Part shown: positions 1 to 12,400 of the stretch, in pieces
How the letters are laid out: each line of letters begins with the position of its first letter
Position numbering within the stretch: position 1 is the first letter of the stretch
Assembly (NCBI GenBank): GCA_021292105.1
Contig: CM037874.1
Location: 28,403,083 to 28,467,082 of the forward strand
Length of the DNA stretch: 64,000 bases
From: Anadara kagoshimensis
Taxonomy: Eukaryota; Mollusca; Bivalvia; Arcoida; Arcidae
Direction: 5' to 3'
Made by a program: the position numbers and the translations under genes
Notes under the pieces: generated by a model
The model's input: only the letters and a program-made list of their open reading frames with translations
Told to the model about the DNA's origin: nothing
The model's database searches: none

Positions 1-175
1 ATGCTGAAAACTATAAGTTGATTGTTTTAACGTAGAACGTCATGTTTTATGTTTTTAGGACATTAGGTCATTGATAATTCAAATGTTTCAAAATAGGAGT
101 TTATTAACTCTTTTAATAATTCACAGATTGCCTTATTTACTTATTCATGTGTAATCACAAAACAAATATAGTTAT

Positions 176-277
176 CCATGTCCGAATCGCAATCCAGAAG
201 CAAAAACTTTGGAACTGACAAGTCAGGTAAGACACGTCAACTTCCACCAGGAAGGCCGGGTGCTTATTTTATCTTTT
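176..277 (-). mobile_element. Dispersed repeat family, end fragment
   Basis: CCATGTCCGAATCGCAATCC followed by AAAACTTTGGAACTGACAAG and CTTCCACCAGGAAGGCCGGG. Lies just before the EGF exon. Confidence 0.65.
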
Positions 278-300
278 GCATCTTCTAAATTTATTTTCAG

Positions 301-465
301 CCTCCGCTGGAGGAGGAGGAGGCGGAGGAGGGGGTCCAACGCCGCCTCCATACAACCCTTGTGACGGCCATCAATGTTTCTATGGATCATTCTGTCATGT
401 GTCCGTTCATAATACTTCATATTGTAATTGCACTATCGGCGTTGAAGGTCTCCACTGCCTTAAAA
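301..465 (+). CDS. Gene A exon: poly-Gly linker and EGF-like module
   Basis: Acceptor TTTTCAG at 294-300, donor GT at 466. The exon begins in phase 1 with a run of nine glycines and a proline-rich spacer. It then encodes a Cys-spaced module (C-DGHQ-C, C, then C-N-C and a final C) that fits an EGF-like fold. It leaves one nucleotide that joins exon 3470 in frame. It would be an extracellular interaction module. Confidence 0.7.
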
Positions 466-3400
466 GTAAGATTAATTTATTATAATTTTATTAAAATATG
501 ACTCATGACAAAATAATATTTTCATTAATCTAAGATTCAAATCACGCTGCTGAATAAAGCTCAGAAAAATAAAACAAATAGGAAGTTTTATATGAAACAG
601 AACACTATTGTCGGGATATTCTTCTTTTTTATTGTGACCTCCTAGAGTATCAATGAATTACATTTTTTTCACTTTTCTTGATTGCATTTTCTATTTTTCC
701 AAAACTGAAATACCGTAATTTAACAAAAATCTGTGTTATTATTACAGTTTACACCTCTTGTTGCGTTTTAGAAATATTGTTAATTGTTCCATGAAAATTA
801 GTGGTATTTAAGAAAGTGTCTATACTTTCGAATGGTGATATATCAGCGGTTTGCCTTCATGGCAAAATTCATAAATTTTGTGTCGAGAACAATGATAAAT
901 ATGTGATATAAATTCCCAGATATTATAGAAATGAAATTAAATTAATTTTTTTATGTTATGAAAGTTGTCCAATTGTTTCATATTTCCGTAAGAAGAAAAA
1001 AAATTTACAATTCAATTTATAAAAAAAATTCAGTAACAAATCAACATTTTAAACAACAAAACAATGAAAGCCTTGAGATGGTGTAGGAATTCAAATGTCT
1101 CTGTGCGTCATTCAAAATAAGATTACGTCACTGAGAATCAGTCCATTCATGCAAATGTAACAGAAAATATCTGACCATTTGTAAAATTGATTGAAATAAA
1201 AGAGAATTTAATTATTAAATAAAAGCTACGACAACAGAGGTTTTTTACATATAATTGATTAGCTTAATTTGCACGTTTTAAAGTTTTTGCTTTGCTTTGT
1301 AAATTTACACATGACATGGTGTGTTTGGTTTTGTTTTTCTCATTTCGTTTCTTTAAGTAATTTACATGAATAACATTAAAACGACGGGAAAACAAAATTT
1401 TGAGAGAGGGACAACTGGATCTTTATATTACATAAATTAATTTTAAACTTTAGTCATTAAAGATATTGAGCTTTCATTTTGATGTTGAACATTTACATTT
1501 CATTATTCGAAGTTATAGTTTTATTCTTAAACTTAAAACACATACTTTCTCGAAGAAATCAGTATTAAATATTGGTAGTCAGTGGTATAGCGATAACTAT
1601 AAGAAAAAGAAGTAAAATATGAATCAACGCCTCACCGTAATGGGGTTTGCCGCAGTGCCACGTGATACCCTCTAACGTTTGTGCGGAACACTAATTTCCA
1701 ACGGATATGGAATCGCATAAGATGACGGTTTCCGTGAAAACTACGTCATTCCGAAAATTTGTGATGTTGACGTTTTTCCAAAGCGTTCCGCACAAACGTT
1801 AAGAGGTATTAATCACGTGGTACAGCGGCGAACCCCATTATAATGAAATATAGAACGCTGTACCAATTCTATAAAACAATTCTATTCGGCAAAATATAAA
1901 CATCAACGTGTCAATATAATTATCATATATAACACGTTGTTTAACCCTCTTGCTGCCAAATTAATTGTCAATGCAACGTTAAGGTAGTTCCATACTTTAC
2001 AAATCGCCTGAAAACACATATTGAATTTTTGATATGTTGTACATAGCCATAAACTATTCAACATGCCAAAATTTCAGGGCAGGTATTCGACTTGCTTAAA
2101 AAGTTCTGAAGCGCCATCTGGTGGCCATTTTCACGACATAAATGATCAAAGTATAACTACTGTTATCAACAAATAAGCTTAAATAATTTTTTGACATGCT
2201 TAGAAACCAAAAGTGTCTTGCATTTAAATTAATCATTATGTCATGAAGATTATTTGGACCAATGGAATTTTACTTTCGGTCACGTGGTATTTTTCCACCT
2301 ATCAAGAGAGAACATCAAATTTTCGGAAAACTTAAAGTAACACCCTTTCATTAATTTGTAGATTTTAAAAAAACTAAGTCGAATACGACCCCTGATTTTC
2401 ACATATATTGCACATAAATATATTATTTTGGTTTTCGGAAACAAAAAATAGGGGGTCGTCTAGCTACTTTTTTCATAAAATTGCATAAAAATCCTGAAAC
2501 AAGAAAAAAGCCTTATTCCTTATATAAGAAGTCAATGTATTTCGTTTGGTATTAACATATAAACAAAAACACTGGTTGTGGGCTATTTGGTTGTGCAAAA
2601 CAAAACCAATTTAAATATCATATGGTCTGTCACTCATAGAAACCCATAGCAACCGTTACTCAAAACAGATCAGTTAAAGTGGAAAGGGGATTCATATGTA
2701 CATTGATGAAGCGTTCTTGATTCTAGGCCGCTAAATGAAACGCAAATACAAGAGAACGGTCAAATTGCTAAAATTTGACACCGAGAAAAATTATCATGCA
2801 GTATGTTTATTGAAGAATCGCCAGTTTGTGTCCTACTATTTGCACTTAAAATCACCGAAACAAACCAAACATAAAGCGGCATTTAAAATACCGTCTTCAA
2901 AATTTAAACAATGTACTCAAATCTTTCAATTATTTAGAATAGTACTCTCAACAGTGTAGATCTACCTAATTTCCGTTATGTACAATATACATTTTATTCT
3001 TAAAAATAGTGCACAGATTTGATATTGTAAATTCTAATCTTTTGTGAATGGAGAAAAGTATTCTACTAAATGATAGCATAACAGCGTTCCCGACATAATT
3101 CTGTAGGCGCCGAAGACCACACATTCGTGACGTCATAGATAAAAAGACGTCAAATCGAGTCATTTCGACCGTACGCACAAAACGACGACGTCACCATGGT
3201 ATGGAACTACCTTAACAGTGCCAATGCGAAATGATATGACGTCAACAATAGATTATGACGCTAGACGCGCTTGTAGTCGTACGAAATCATTATTTAATCT
3301 CAATAGTCAACATTCTGCATTTCTGCTTACTTTTCAAAAGATTATGAGTATCTCTTGGTCTTTTAACCAAGAGTTGTCAATTCTTTTGAAAGGACGTATG

Positions 3401-6400
3401 TGTTCGTTTGGCAGCAAGAGGGTTAAATTCTATAAATTACAGTTTAAATCTTTTACCTTTTTATTTAAGGTGCTGTGGAACGAGTTGCCAATGAAACATT
3501 ACATTCGACATACCTGACCTCGAACAAAGCAACAAAATATGCAGAAGATGTTCAATTGATGTTTCAGGATCAAATACGACTGAATTACCCGGATTTGACA
3601 AAATCACTGGTATGATGTTGTCATATACAATTTTTTCGATGTATTTTATGATTTTATTAAAAAAGTGGTATATGACAATGTCATAAAGTCTTATTAAAAG
3701 ATCACAGGAAAATTGCAAGCCTAGGCTTATTAAGGCCCTCATTTGTTTATGGTCGTTCATTCGTTCTATATATGTTCCATTCATTTTTAATTTCGATTTC
3801 ACGTGGGGGATGCGGCTAGCTTAACATGAGTTGCTTACCCTTCCAGATGACCCGACCGCTTTTTTTTCTGGTTGAAATTTACGTGTTTAAACTTATACGC
3901 AAAGTTTTAGCTTTGGAATCGTGATTTGGACATGGATTTGTATATTTGTTTTTGATAAATCTTTATAATTAAATTGTCATATCACATTAAAACGTCTATA
4001 GTAAAGATACAATTTACATTTCTTAATTAGTTTACTACTATAATATGGTGACAGAGTCTTAAATAATTTTTATCGATTTTGCTGAGTTTGTGACAGTATA
4101 ATTTGAAATCATTAATTTCAATAAAGTTTTTCTTTCACTTATTTGGGTCTAGTCGTAATGAAACTTGCAATACTTTTTCTTAATTAACTTTGAATACCTG
4201 TGTTTGTTTAAAAGTTCCGGAAAAGAAATTTAACATGTTGAAAATCTGACTAACTAAAGTTTATTTTATTGCACATACAACACTTCGTAAAAGACAGAAG
4301 GTATAATCGCTTCATGTGTAAACAAAACCAAGTCCAGTGTAGATACTATTGTCCTGTTAAAAACCCCGAGGGATTCGAATATTGATATTTAGTTGAGACT
4401 AACGTTAGTCTCTAGTAAGTGCAAAATTAACATTTTTTTACAAAATAACTAGGTTTTGCATTTCCTTAATGCGATGTCACAATCACAGTTGCACCGACAA
4501 CTGATATATTGAATTGAGATATATTTGTTGTCATTCATTTAACTTGAATTCAACTTGTCATATATCTGTCAATGATTCATTTTAGTTTGAAATGGTGGCA
4601 ACTGGGAAAAACCTTATGTCGACGTTGCAAAATTCAGCAAATGACGGATCTAAGTTGATTAATACTGCAAAAGGTAATATTAAGCTCTATTTATGCATTA
4701 TGTGAAGGCGCGAAACAGTAATGTAAATGTGGTACGGCAAAGGAGAGATTTTCGAGTATCCAGATTCAGAGACGTAAAAAAAGTATTCGGACACTTTGTA
4801 AAATCTTCCTTTGTTTGATATAAATCATATATTTTTAAATACGATCGCGGTCGTGGCACGTTGAAGTGCCTGTACTTTGCACTCAGCGACCAAAAAAGAT
4901 CTAAATTTGACTATTTTACCTATCGCTGACGGCGTCACGATATAAGTGCATTATTTTAGCTGGGACGTAAAACCCTATTCAAGGAATCAATTTCATATTG
5001 GTTTTAAAAAGATTCCATTTATCAATTTTCTACGTGTTTATTTTTAACAAACCCAACATAGCTCACCTAACAGATATATAGATGAACGAAGAGATTATTA
5101 TTATTATTATTATTATTATTATCCAGCGATAACAGGCATGATGAATACAGTTCTTGATTTTATAGAAAACAATCCCTGCTCTACATGTACATTGAACGCA
5201 TCAGAGGTAAGTTCACTATATACTCTGCAATAACATTTTACATTTGATATTTGCTCATGTAACAAACAACATTGACCCGTCATACTGACATTTTATTATG
5301 CATTATTCATGCAGGATAGGATTCACAGTAATATGTAATACATGCATGATACATGTGTTCTCTCGTTGGGAATAGTGTATCCTTTTTGGTACCCTTGACA
5401 AGGGTACCAAAAAGGATACACTATTTCCATATACTTATTATAGATACAAGTTGTACATACATGTAATCGTCTATAATAAGTATATGAATTAGATGCCAAC
5501 GGAACAAATCATACATAAATTTATCGAGAACAATAATTAATAATGTTAATATTTCATTAAATTGGCATGGCCTATCAACACTTGTCATTAGCGTTTGGAT
5601 TGTGAATGTGTGACGTCAAAGATGGGGAGGTAGATGATCTGAAGATGAAACGACATCAAAGAAGGCAGGGCTAAATGCTGACCTGAAGCTGTTCCACTTA
5701 CTTACAAAACCAGCGGATAAAAAACGAATACCAGTATTTTTAAAACAAAAAAAATGGCCTTTCCCAAATTTTAAGCAGAAATGTCAAAAAGGTTAATACT
5801 GTAAATATGAGAAGCAACTTTCAATTTATTGTTGTTTACTGTGTATTTGCAGATTTTTAAGTTAAGTGACACTTCTTGCAATTATATTAATAATAGAATA
5901 ATATTTCTTAAACGACACTTTATCCTTCTGCTATAACACCTTTGGTGGTCACAACTTTCGGTGACATATAATTACCATATCTAATCATCATGCATATATT
6001 ATTTATGTCAGTATTTATTGCTATTGATCTAGATTACAAGTTTGACAGATGAATCAGAAACCTCGCTGATAGATATAACAAACCTAATGCTGGGGTTAGA
6101 ATCTACTTTACCATTAGTCGACATTTACAAAGATAGAGTCAACGTAGCTGTTTCGAAAATGAAAGGGGACAGTTTATCAGATGAATACAGTACCAATGAT
6201 GGATCACTTAAATTGCCTTATTGGGAAACATTTCAAATAGAGAACTCGCGCAAAAGAGTTTCAGTGAATGTATGTATTTGAGCTGCAATAACCACGGCAC
6301 TGTCAATTTATGTCATAGGAAGTTTGAACCATATGATTTGTAAATCTCTCCAAAATCATAACCGGGACTGAAAAACTGTTTATTATGAAGTATGCCTAAA

Positions 6401-9400
6401 ACGAGGTCAATATAACCGCAATATTAACTGTTTTAACGCAAAAAATGTTAAAGCACTATAAATTAATTTCAATACAAACGTAATTACAAGAATTCATATT
6501 AAATTTGACTTTATTGATAATCAATATCATTATAATTTTATACTTATATTCTGTAATTAAAATATTTTAATTTAAAAAAATTCAAATGTTAAATGTACAT
6601 GATACAATTTAATCTTACAATTCAGTGGTATACACCATTGTGAGATTTTATGAGTTATGAGGTATGACGTTCTGATCTCTAAAATTAATGTACTGTTTAG
6701 ATTGCTGACTGGCCATTATGATGACCAGACATCGGCTGTTGGAGAGATGAAACAAACCTAAAATTATCACAACCTCCGATATTCTGTATAACTTAATTTG
6801 AAATTCTTTACTAGATGTTTTTAAGCTTTAACAAAATATTCATACATGTTCTGCGTTTTTCTTCATATGAAACATACGAGACGACAGCCATCCGTTTTAA
6901 AATAAACGATATATCCATGGCTGTTCCGTTTTAATGACCTACTCCCTTACTCATCCTATGACGTAATGCTATGTGCCGCGAACAATGGTTGTGGCGTAAT
7001 TTTCATTTATTTAATCATTTATTTCAATGTAGGTATTCGAATTGTTTTAAATATACTTTTTTTGCAAACCAATGGTAAAATATATATCCGAGGAAAGAGT
7101 TCGCAATGTCTATTTATGTGGCTAAGCTATCGCGTGGTATATTCTAGATACCGCATTTTTAACTCCGCCCCGTGTATTATTCGACGTTATACCATGGGAA
7201 TGTGTTGCTTATATCAAAATTAAATCCATTAATTGTTGACATCAAATGCAGAGAATTATATTTTTAGAAGGACAATTTCACGTGATGTTTTACGGTAAAT
7301 TGACACAGGGGAAGTAATTATTTCTAAATCTGTTTTTTGTAATTCCCCTTTAATAGTGTTTGGATCCAAGTTCTGCAAATACTAGTAATCATGTTATATA
7401 GACCTGGACAATAATTTAATCCATTATTCAGATAATTAAAACTTATTATCTTTCAGATTTTATCCTACAAAGTAAACCCGTATCTAAACGTTCCTTCAGA
7501 GGAATCTATAAATACCCCAGTCCTTAAAATGGGGTTATATGATAACAATGGAAACGATTTTCAAGTGGCTGATGAGGATGATCCTTTTACGATTAGAATA
7601 GACGCAAGCCGTGCATACAGTGGCGCTGTCTGGAAGGATATGGAGTTACTTGGATCTGAAGAAGGAACGTATATATGCTTATCCAACCTTACAAAAAAGT
7701 TGTCTGCTGTTGTTGTCGAAATAGAGATTCAATCTACAAAAAGATGTGAAACCTACGGAAAATATGGACGGCTTGCCCCAACAAAGGACGATTATGACTT
7801 TCATGTAGAAACCAAAGGTTATAATAAAGTGCTCCAAAAGAAACCGTTACATTTGAAAATCGACTTCTATAATAAGATATTGACCATTGTTAACCAGACT
7901 GATACTGGATCTATGGATTCTTTCCTCATTACTACCAGGTGTGAAGGTAATTATATCATGATAGAGAATTAAATGTATTTTTTATTTACTAAGGGTTGTC
8001 AAAATGTGACAACTTCTCCCAACTCAGTGATGTGATAAAACTTTAGGAAAATTGCCCTCTAGTTATGTGGTATCCAAATTTGTACCCCTTCCTAAAGGAT
8101 GTCAACCTCGGGCAATCCCTTCTAACTTTCTTACACGATAAAAAACCGCGTAAATTACATCATGATACCATTCAGCTTTCTTAATTTACCTATATCGTGA
8201 TAAAAAAACCGCGTAAATGATGCCATGCTACCATTCAGCTATCTTACGTTACCTATATCGTGATAAGGAAACCCGCGTTAATGACGTCATGCTACCATTC
8301 ACCTATCTTTCTTTACCTATATCGTGATAAGAAAACCGCGTAAATAACGTCAGGATACCATTCAGCTTTCTTACTTCCTCGATGTATCGTTATAAGAAAA
8401 CCGCGTAAATTACGTCACGCTACCACTCAGCTTTCTTACTTTACCGATGTATTGTGATTAGAAAACCGCGTTCAATGACTCATACTACCATTCAGCTTTC
8501 TTGCGTTACCGATGTATGCTGATAAGAAAACCGCGTTAAATGACATCATCTTACTATTCAGCTTTCTCACTGTTCCGACGTATCGTGATAATTGTGATCA
8601 GAAAACCGCGTTAAATGACGTCATGCTACCATTTAGCTTTCTTACTTTACCGATATATCGTGATAGGAAATCCCGTTAAATAATGTAATGCTACAATTTG
8701 CGTTTTTTTGGGGTTTTTTTTTTTTTTTGCTAACCGATGGTATTGTGAATAGAAAAGGCATCATGGTATCATTGAGATACATCAATTATGGAGAATATAT
8801 TTATACCCACGCAAAAACTTATATTCTAGAAAGGACTTGTAGATTTTTTCGTCGATAATGTCATATCTAATCCTAGTGGTTACGCCGATAACCTCAAATA
8901 ATTCGCGTCAGATTTAATTTTGATAGTTTTACCTCATTTGATGTTTGCGGCTATCGTTTTATTTATTTTTTTTCTATATTTAAGATTATTTCTATGCTGA
9001 TACTACGGGTGTCGCAAATACTACAAGAAGAAGAAAGAAGCGATATATAAGTAAGCGTTTTACATTTGAATGGAAAATTATAGTAGATTATACATGAACA
9101 ACATGACCAAAACAACCATCGACTTTCACATTTAATATATGCTAAATATAAAGCTTTTTTAATCTAAATAAACAATATACTATATATAAAACCAAAATAT
9201 TAATTAATACGCTATGGTATAGCTTGTTCTCACCACGGGGACTTTGTACAACGAAGCAGGCTGCTTGCAAATACATTGTTGACTCGGGGATATTGCAATC
9301 CTAGGCTTATCTGGGCCCTCAAGAAGTTTAATGGCCATCATCACAGTATTGTTGATAAGTTTGATAGCTCTGTGTCAAGGATTGTCCTGGATATATTTAA

Positions 9401-12400
9401 CGTCCAATAGTTCTATGTTCCTTTCACACAATTTTGATTACACACGTGAAGGTGTAGCTAGCTTAACAGATAGTGCTTACCCTTCCGCAGCACCCGGCCG
9501 CACTTCCATGATGGAAGTTCACGTGACCAACCTACTAGTCAGTTCCAAAGTTTTTACTTTGCTTTGGATTGTGATTCGGACATGAAAAATATGTTTGTTT
9601 ATTATTAGTATGTGCATTGGTAACATACATAAAAAACTTTTTTCTTGTAATTTGATCTTTCTTTTTGTGGAATAGAGGTTAAGTTATAACTTTTTTAATT
9701 GTTTATTTTTAATTTTGTTGTAACAGATCAAGTTACAGCTTATTGAGCACAAAAAGTCAATTGATACATAATTGTTTCAAACAGCTAAACATAACTGGGA
9801 ATGTTAAGTAGGCTCATCATAGGGTAAAAGGTTGTAAAGCCATAGGTTTTTCATTTTAAATGTAGCAACCAGAACTCATTTCAAGTTAAAATTTCAAACT
9901 CTTCAGATAAAGCCGTACGCAAACTATACTTACTTTTAAAAAACTAAACATATAACAATCATAGAAGTACAAAATACCACCACCGGTTTCCATTTCCAAT
10001 GAAACTATTTGTTACGATAACAAAAAGAGGAAGCATCTTTATCACATCTCAAGCCTTTGGTTTATTCTCAATGTTTATGTAACCGTACGTTTAAAATATT
10101 CATTTTCTTAATTATATTTACTAATTTTGTTCTAAATAGAGATGCCTGCCCACAGATACAGAATAGCAGCCACAGACATCTTGTATCTGGAAAATGGTGT
10201 CTGGAAAACTGATGGAAAAACACAGGCAAGTAACATCAAATTCATCTGAAAGATATGTACTTGGCAACATAAAACATTACCAAGAACATTACCATATAAC
10301 TATTTAATGACAGACACAGTCAAGCAAGAGAAGAAAGAAAAACACATTTGATTATTTTCAAATATAACTTTTGAGACTCAAACTACTAAGAACGTGTTTC
10401 AATCCTCTGTCTACACATGCAATGAAGTGCATGTTACCCAAATAGCCTTTCGGGAGAATCACAAAAACGAAATTGCAACCTCGTAACCTTTAATAATTGC
10501 ATCATTTCTTTCTGAGAGATCATAGCACTATTTAGTCGAGGCATTTGGGAAAACAACCAATTAAACAGACGATTTTTGAATAAACGTGTCCACTATCATA
10601 ACTTATTTAAATATTAAACCTAAAATAATTCGTCAAAACTTGTATGATTCGTTTTGAAAGGTGTTCTGAAATTGTCGTACATATTTAATTATCGTTTAGA
10701 AGGTTATTGCTTAATCTATCAACGAGGCTACATGTTGTTTCTCTGATGTTCTGAGTTTGAATTAAATCACTGGATAAGCTAACAGCGCTGTGATCGTCTG
10801 TGGTTTGATAAAAACCATATTGAAGAAAAATATGTACTGTTAATTTTTTAGATAACAAGTGGGCCAGCTGACTCGATGTCATTCAATACAAACATCTTTG
10901 GCACATTCTCGGCAAGTGTTTTCCTAATACCACCAGATACAATCAACTTTGACGAAATATTTGCAAATTTCGTAGAACGTCTTGCCAACAGTCCATATGC
11001 ACTGGTTGCAAATGTAGTTTTATTTGTCATTGCAATACTTGTATCGCTACTGCTAAGAAGACTTGATATCCAGGATAACATTTTGGTGAGAATTTTTTTA
11101 TCTTTTAACATATACTAATAAAGTAAAAGGTTGTAAACAACTTAACTGTTCCTCGTGTACAGATTTTTTTTCAGATACACATTTCGCATTCAAGGATGTT
11201 CTCGAATTACGATTTTCTTTGTATTCTCTTTCTACATGTATCCTCAATCATTGTGCGAATTCTTAATAACCGCTGTCTTAGTATATGTTAAACATGAAAG
11301 TTGGATAAAATTTAAAAGGGAAAAGTCACTTTATTCTAGTAATTGTAAAAAAACTATAGTGTTTACTGATTATTTTGTAGACATTACATTCGTTTAGATG
11401 AAACAGCTTTAATACTGGTTTAAAAATCATGTCATGTTTTCCATTGATTGTGTTTTCTTTATACAGAAACTTAACCATGATTGTAAATCTTGATTTTTAA
11501 TCATTTCCATCTTAAATTGTATTAAATTAAATACTTACTTTTACTAGTGGCAATATCGTGAACTTCAAGACAACCCAGTGGATGGTAAATACAAGTATTT
11601 CATTTCTGTTTACACTGGTGTTTTATCGTCCAGTCAGCTGTCTTCCGTGGTAGGCATTGAACTGAAAGGTGAATATGGCAAGACCAGACCAAGAGTTTTA
11701 ATGGACGGTGAACGAAAGGTATGGAATTTAGAAAATTTGTATTGATCATTTTTTCTATAAGCTAATATTATTTGATGTATAATCAAAAACAAACATACTA
11801 ATCCATTTCCGAATCACAATCCAGAAGCAAAGTAAAAACTTTGGAACTGACAAGTTAGGTTAGACACGTGAACTTCCACCAGGGAAGTGATAACAACGTT
11901 AAAAAACATGACCACTAACAAATTAAGACATAGCGTGATTATATGTACTTTTTGAAACTGTGTATTTTGTGGTAATTCACATCAGTAATACGAAGATAAA
12001 TCGAAAAAATGTATAATCACATAAACGACCATTTTCTGTTTATTTAAAGTTAAAAATGTTTCCTTTCTATAGGATTTCATCAGAGGAACATCTTCAAATT
12101 TCTTGCTAACAACGAACATATCTATTGGACGTCTACAAAGTGTCTTGATATGGCACGATAATGGCGGCCCTTCCCCAAGATGGTTTCTTGACAAAATTGT
12201 TATTAATGACGCTACAAGAAATGAAAGGTAAGTGTTACATTTGACATCATTTACTATTTTGATGTTTATAGTTTTATCGATTGATAACTTCAACTATTAT
12301 ATAGCAATATATGCTTCGCATAGAAATTAAACGTTAAATCCCGAGGTGTAAGCGTGCGATATATACCGATATTTGCACGCTAACTTTGTTCCAGTCCGAG

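Larger units (their letters stand above)
466..3469 (+). other. Gene A intron with several MITEs
   Basis: No coding evidence. Holds a MITE at 1636-1846, a piggyBac-like element at 1941-3426, and at about 950-1200 a sequence related to the palindromic element at 22011-22290. Confidence 0.55.

Noticed and set aside
2735-2959. Transposase inside the piggyBac-like element
   Set aside because: 74 codons with no catalytic motif; the element appears non-autonomous.
3218-3517. 99-codon + strand open frame
   Set aside because: Runs out of the transposon end into exon 3470 in the wrong frame.
8104-8700. Regularly spaced repeats resembling a CRISPR array
   Set aside because: Units are diverged, have no constant repeat with unique spacers, and sit in an animal intron.
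8968-9051. Possible exon after the GAIN exon (TTTAAG acceptor, lysine-rich frame)
   Set aside because: Exons 7457-7946 and 10140-10225 already join in matching phase, and no gene B counterpart exists.
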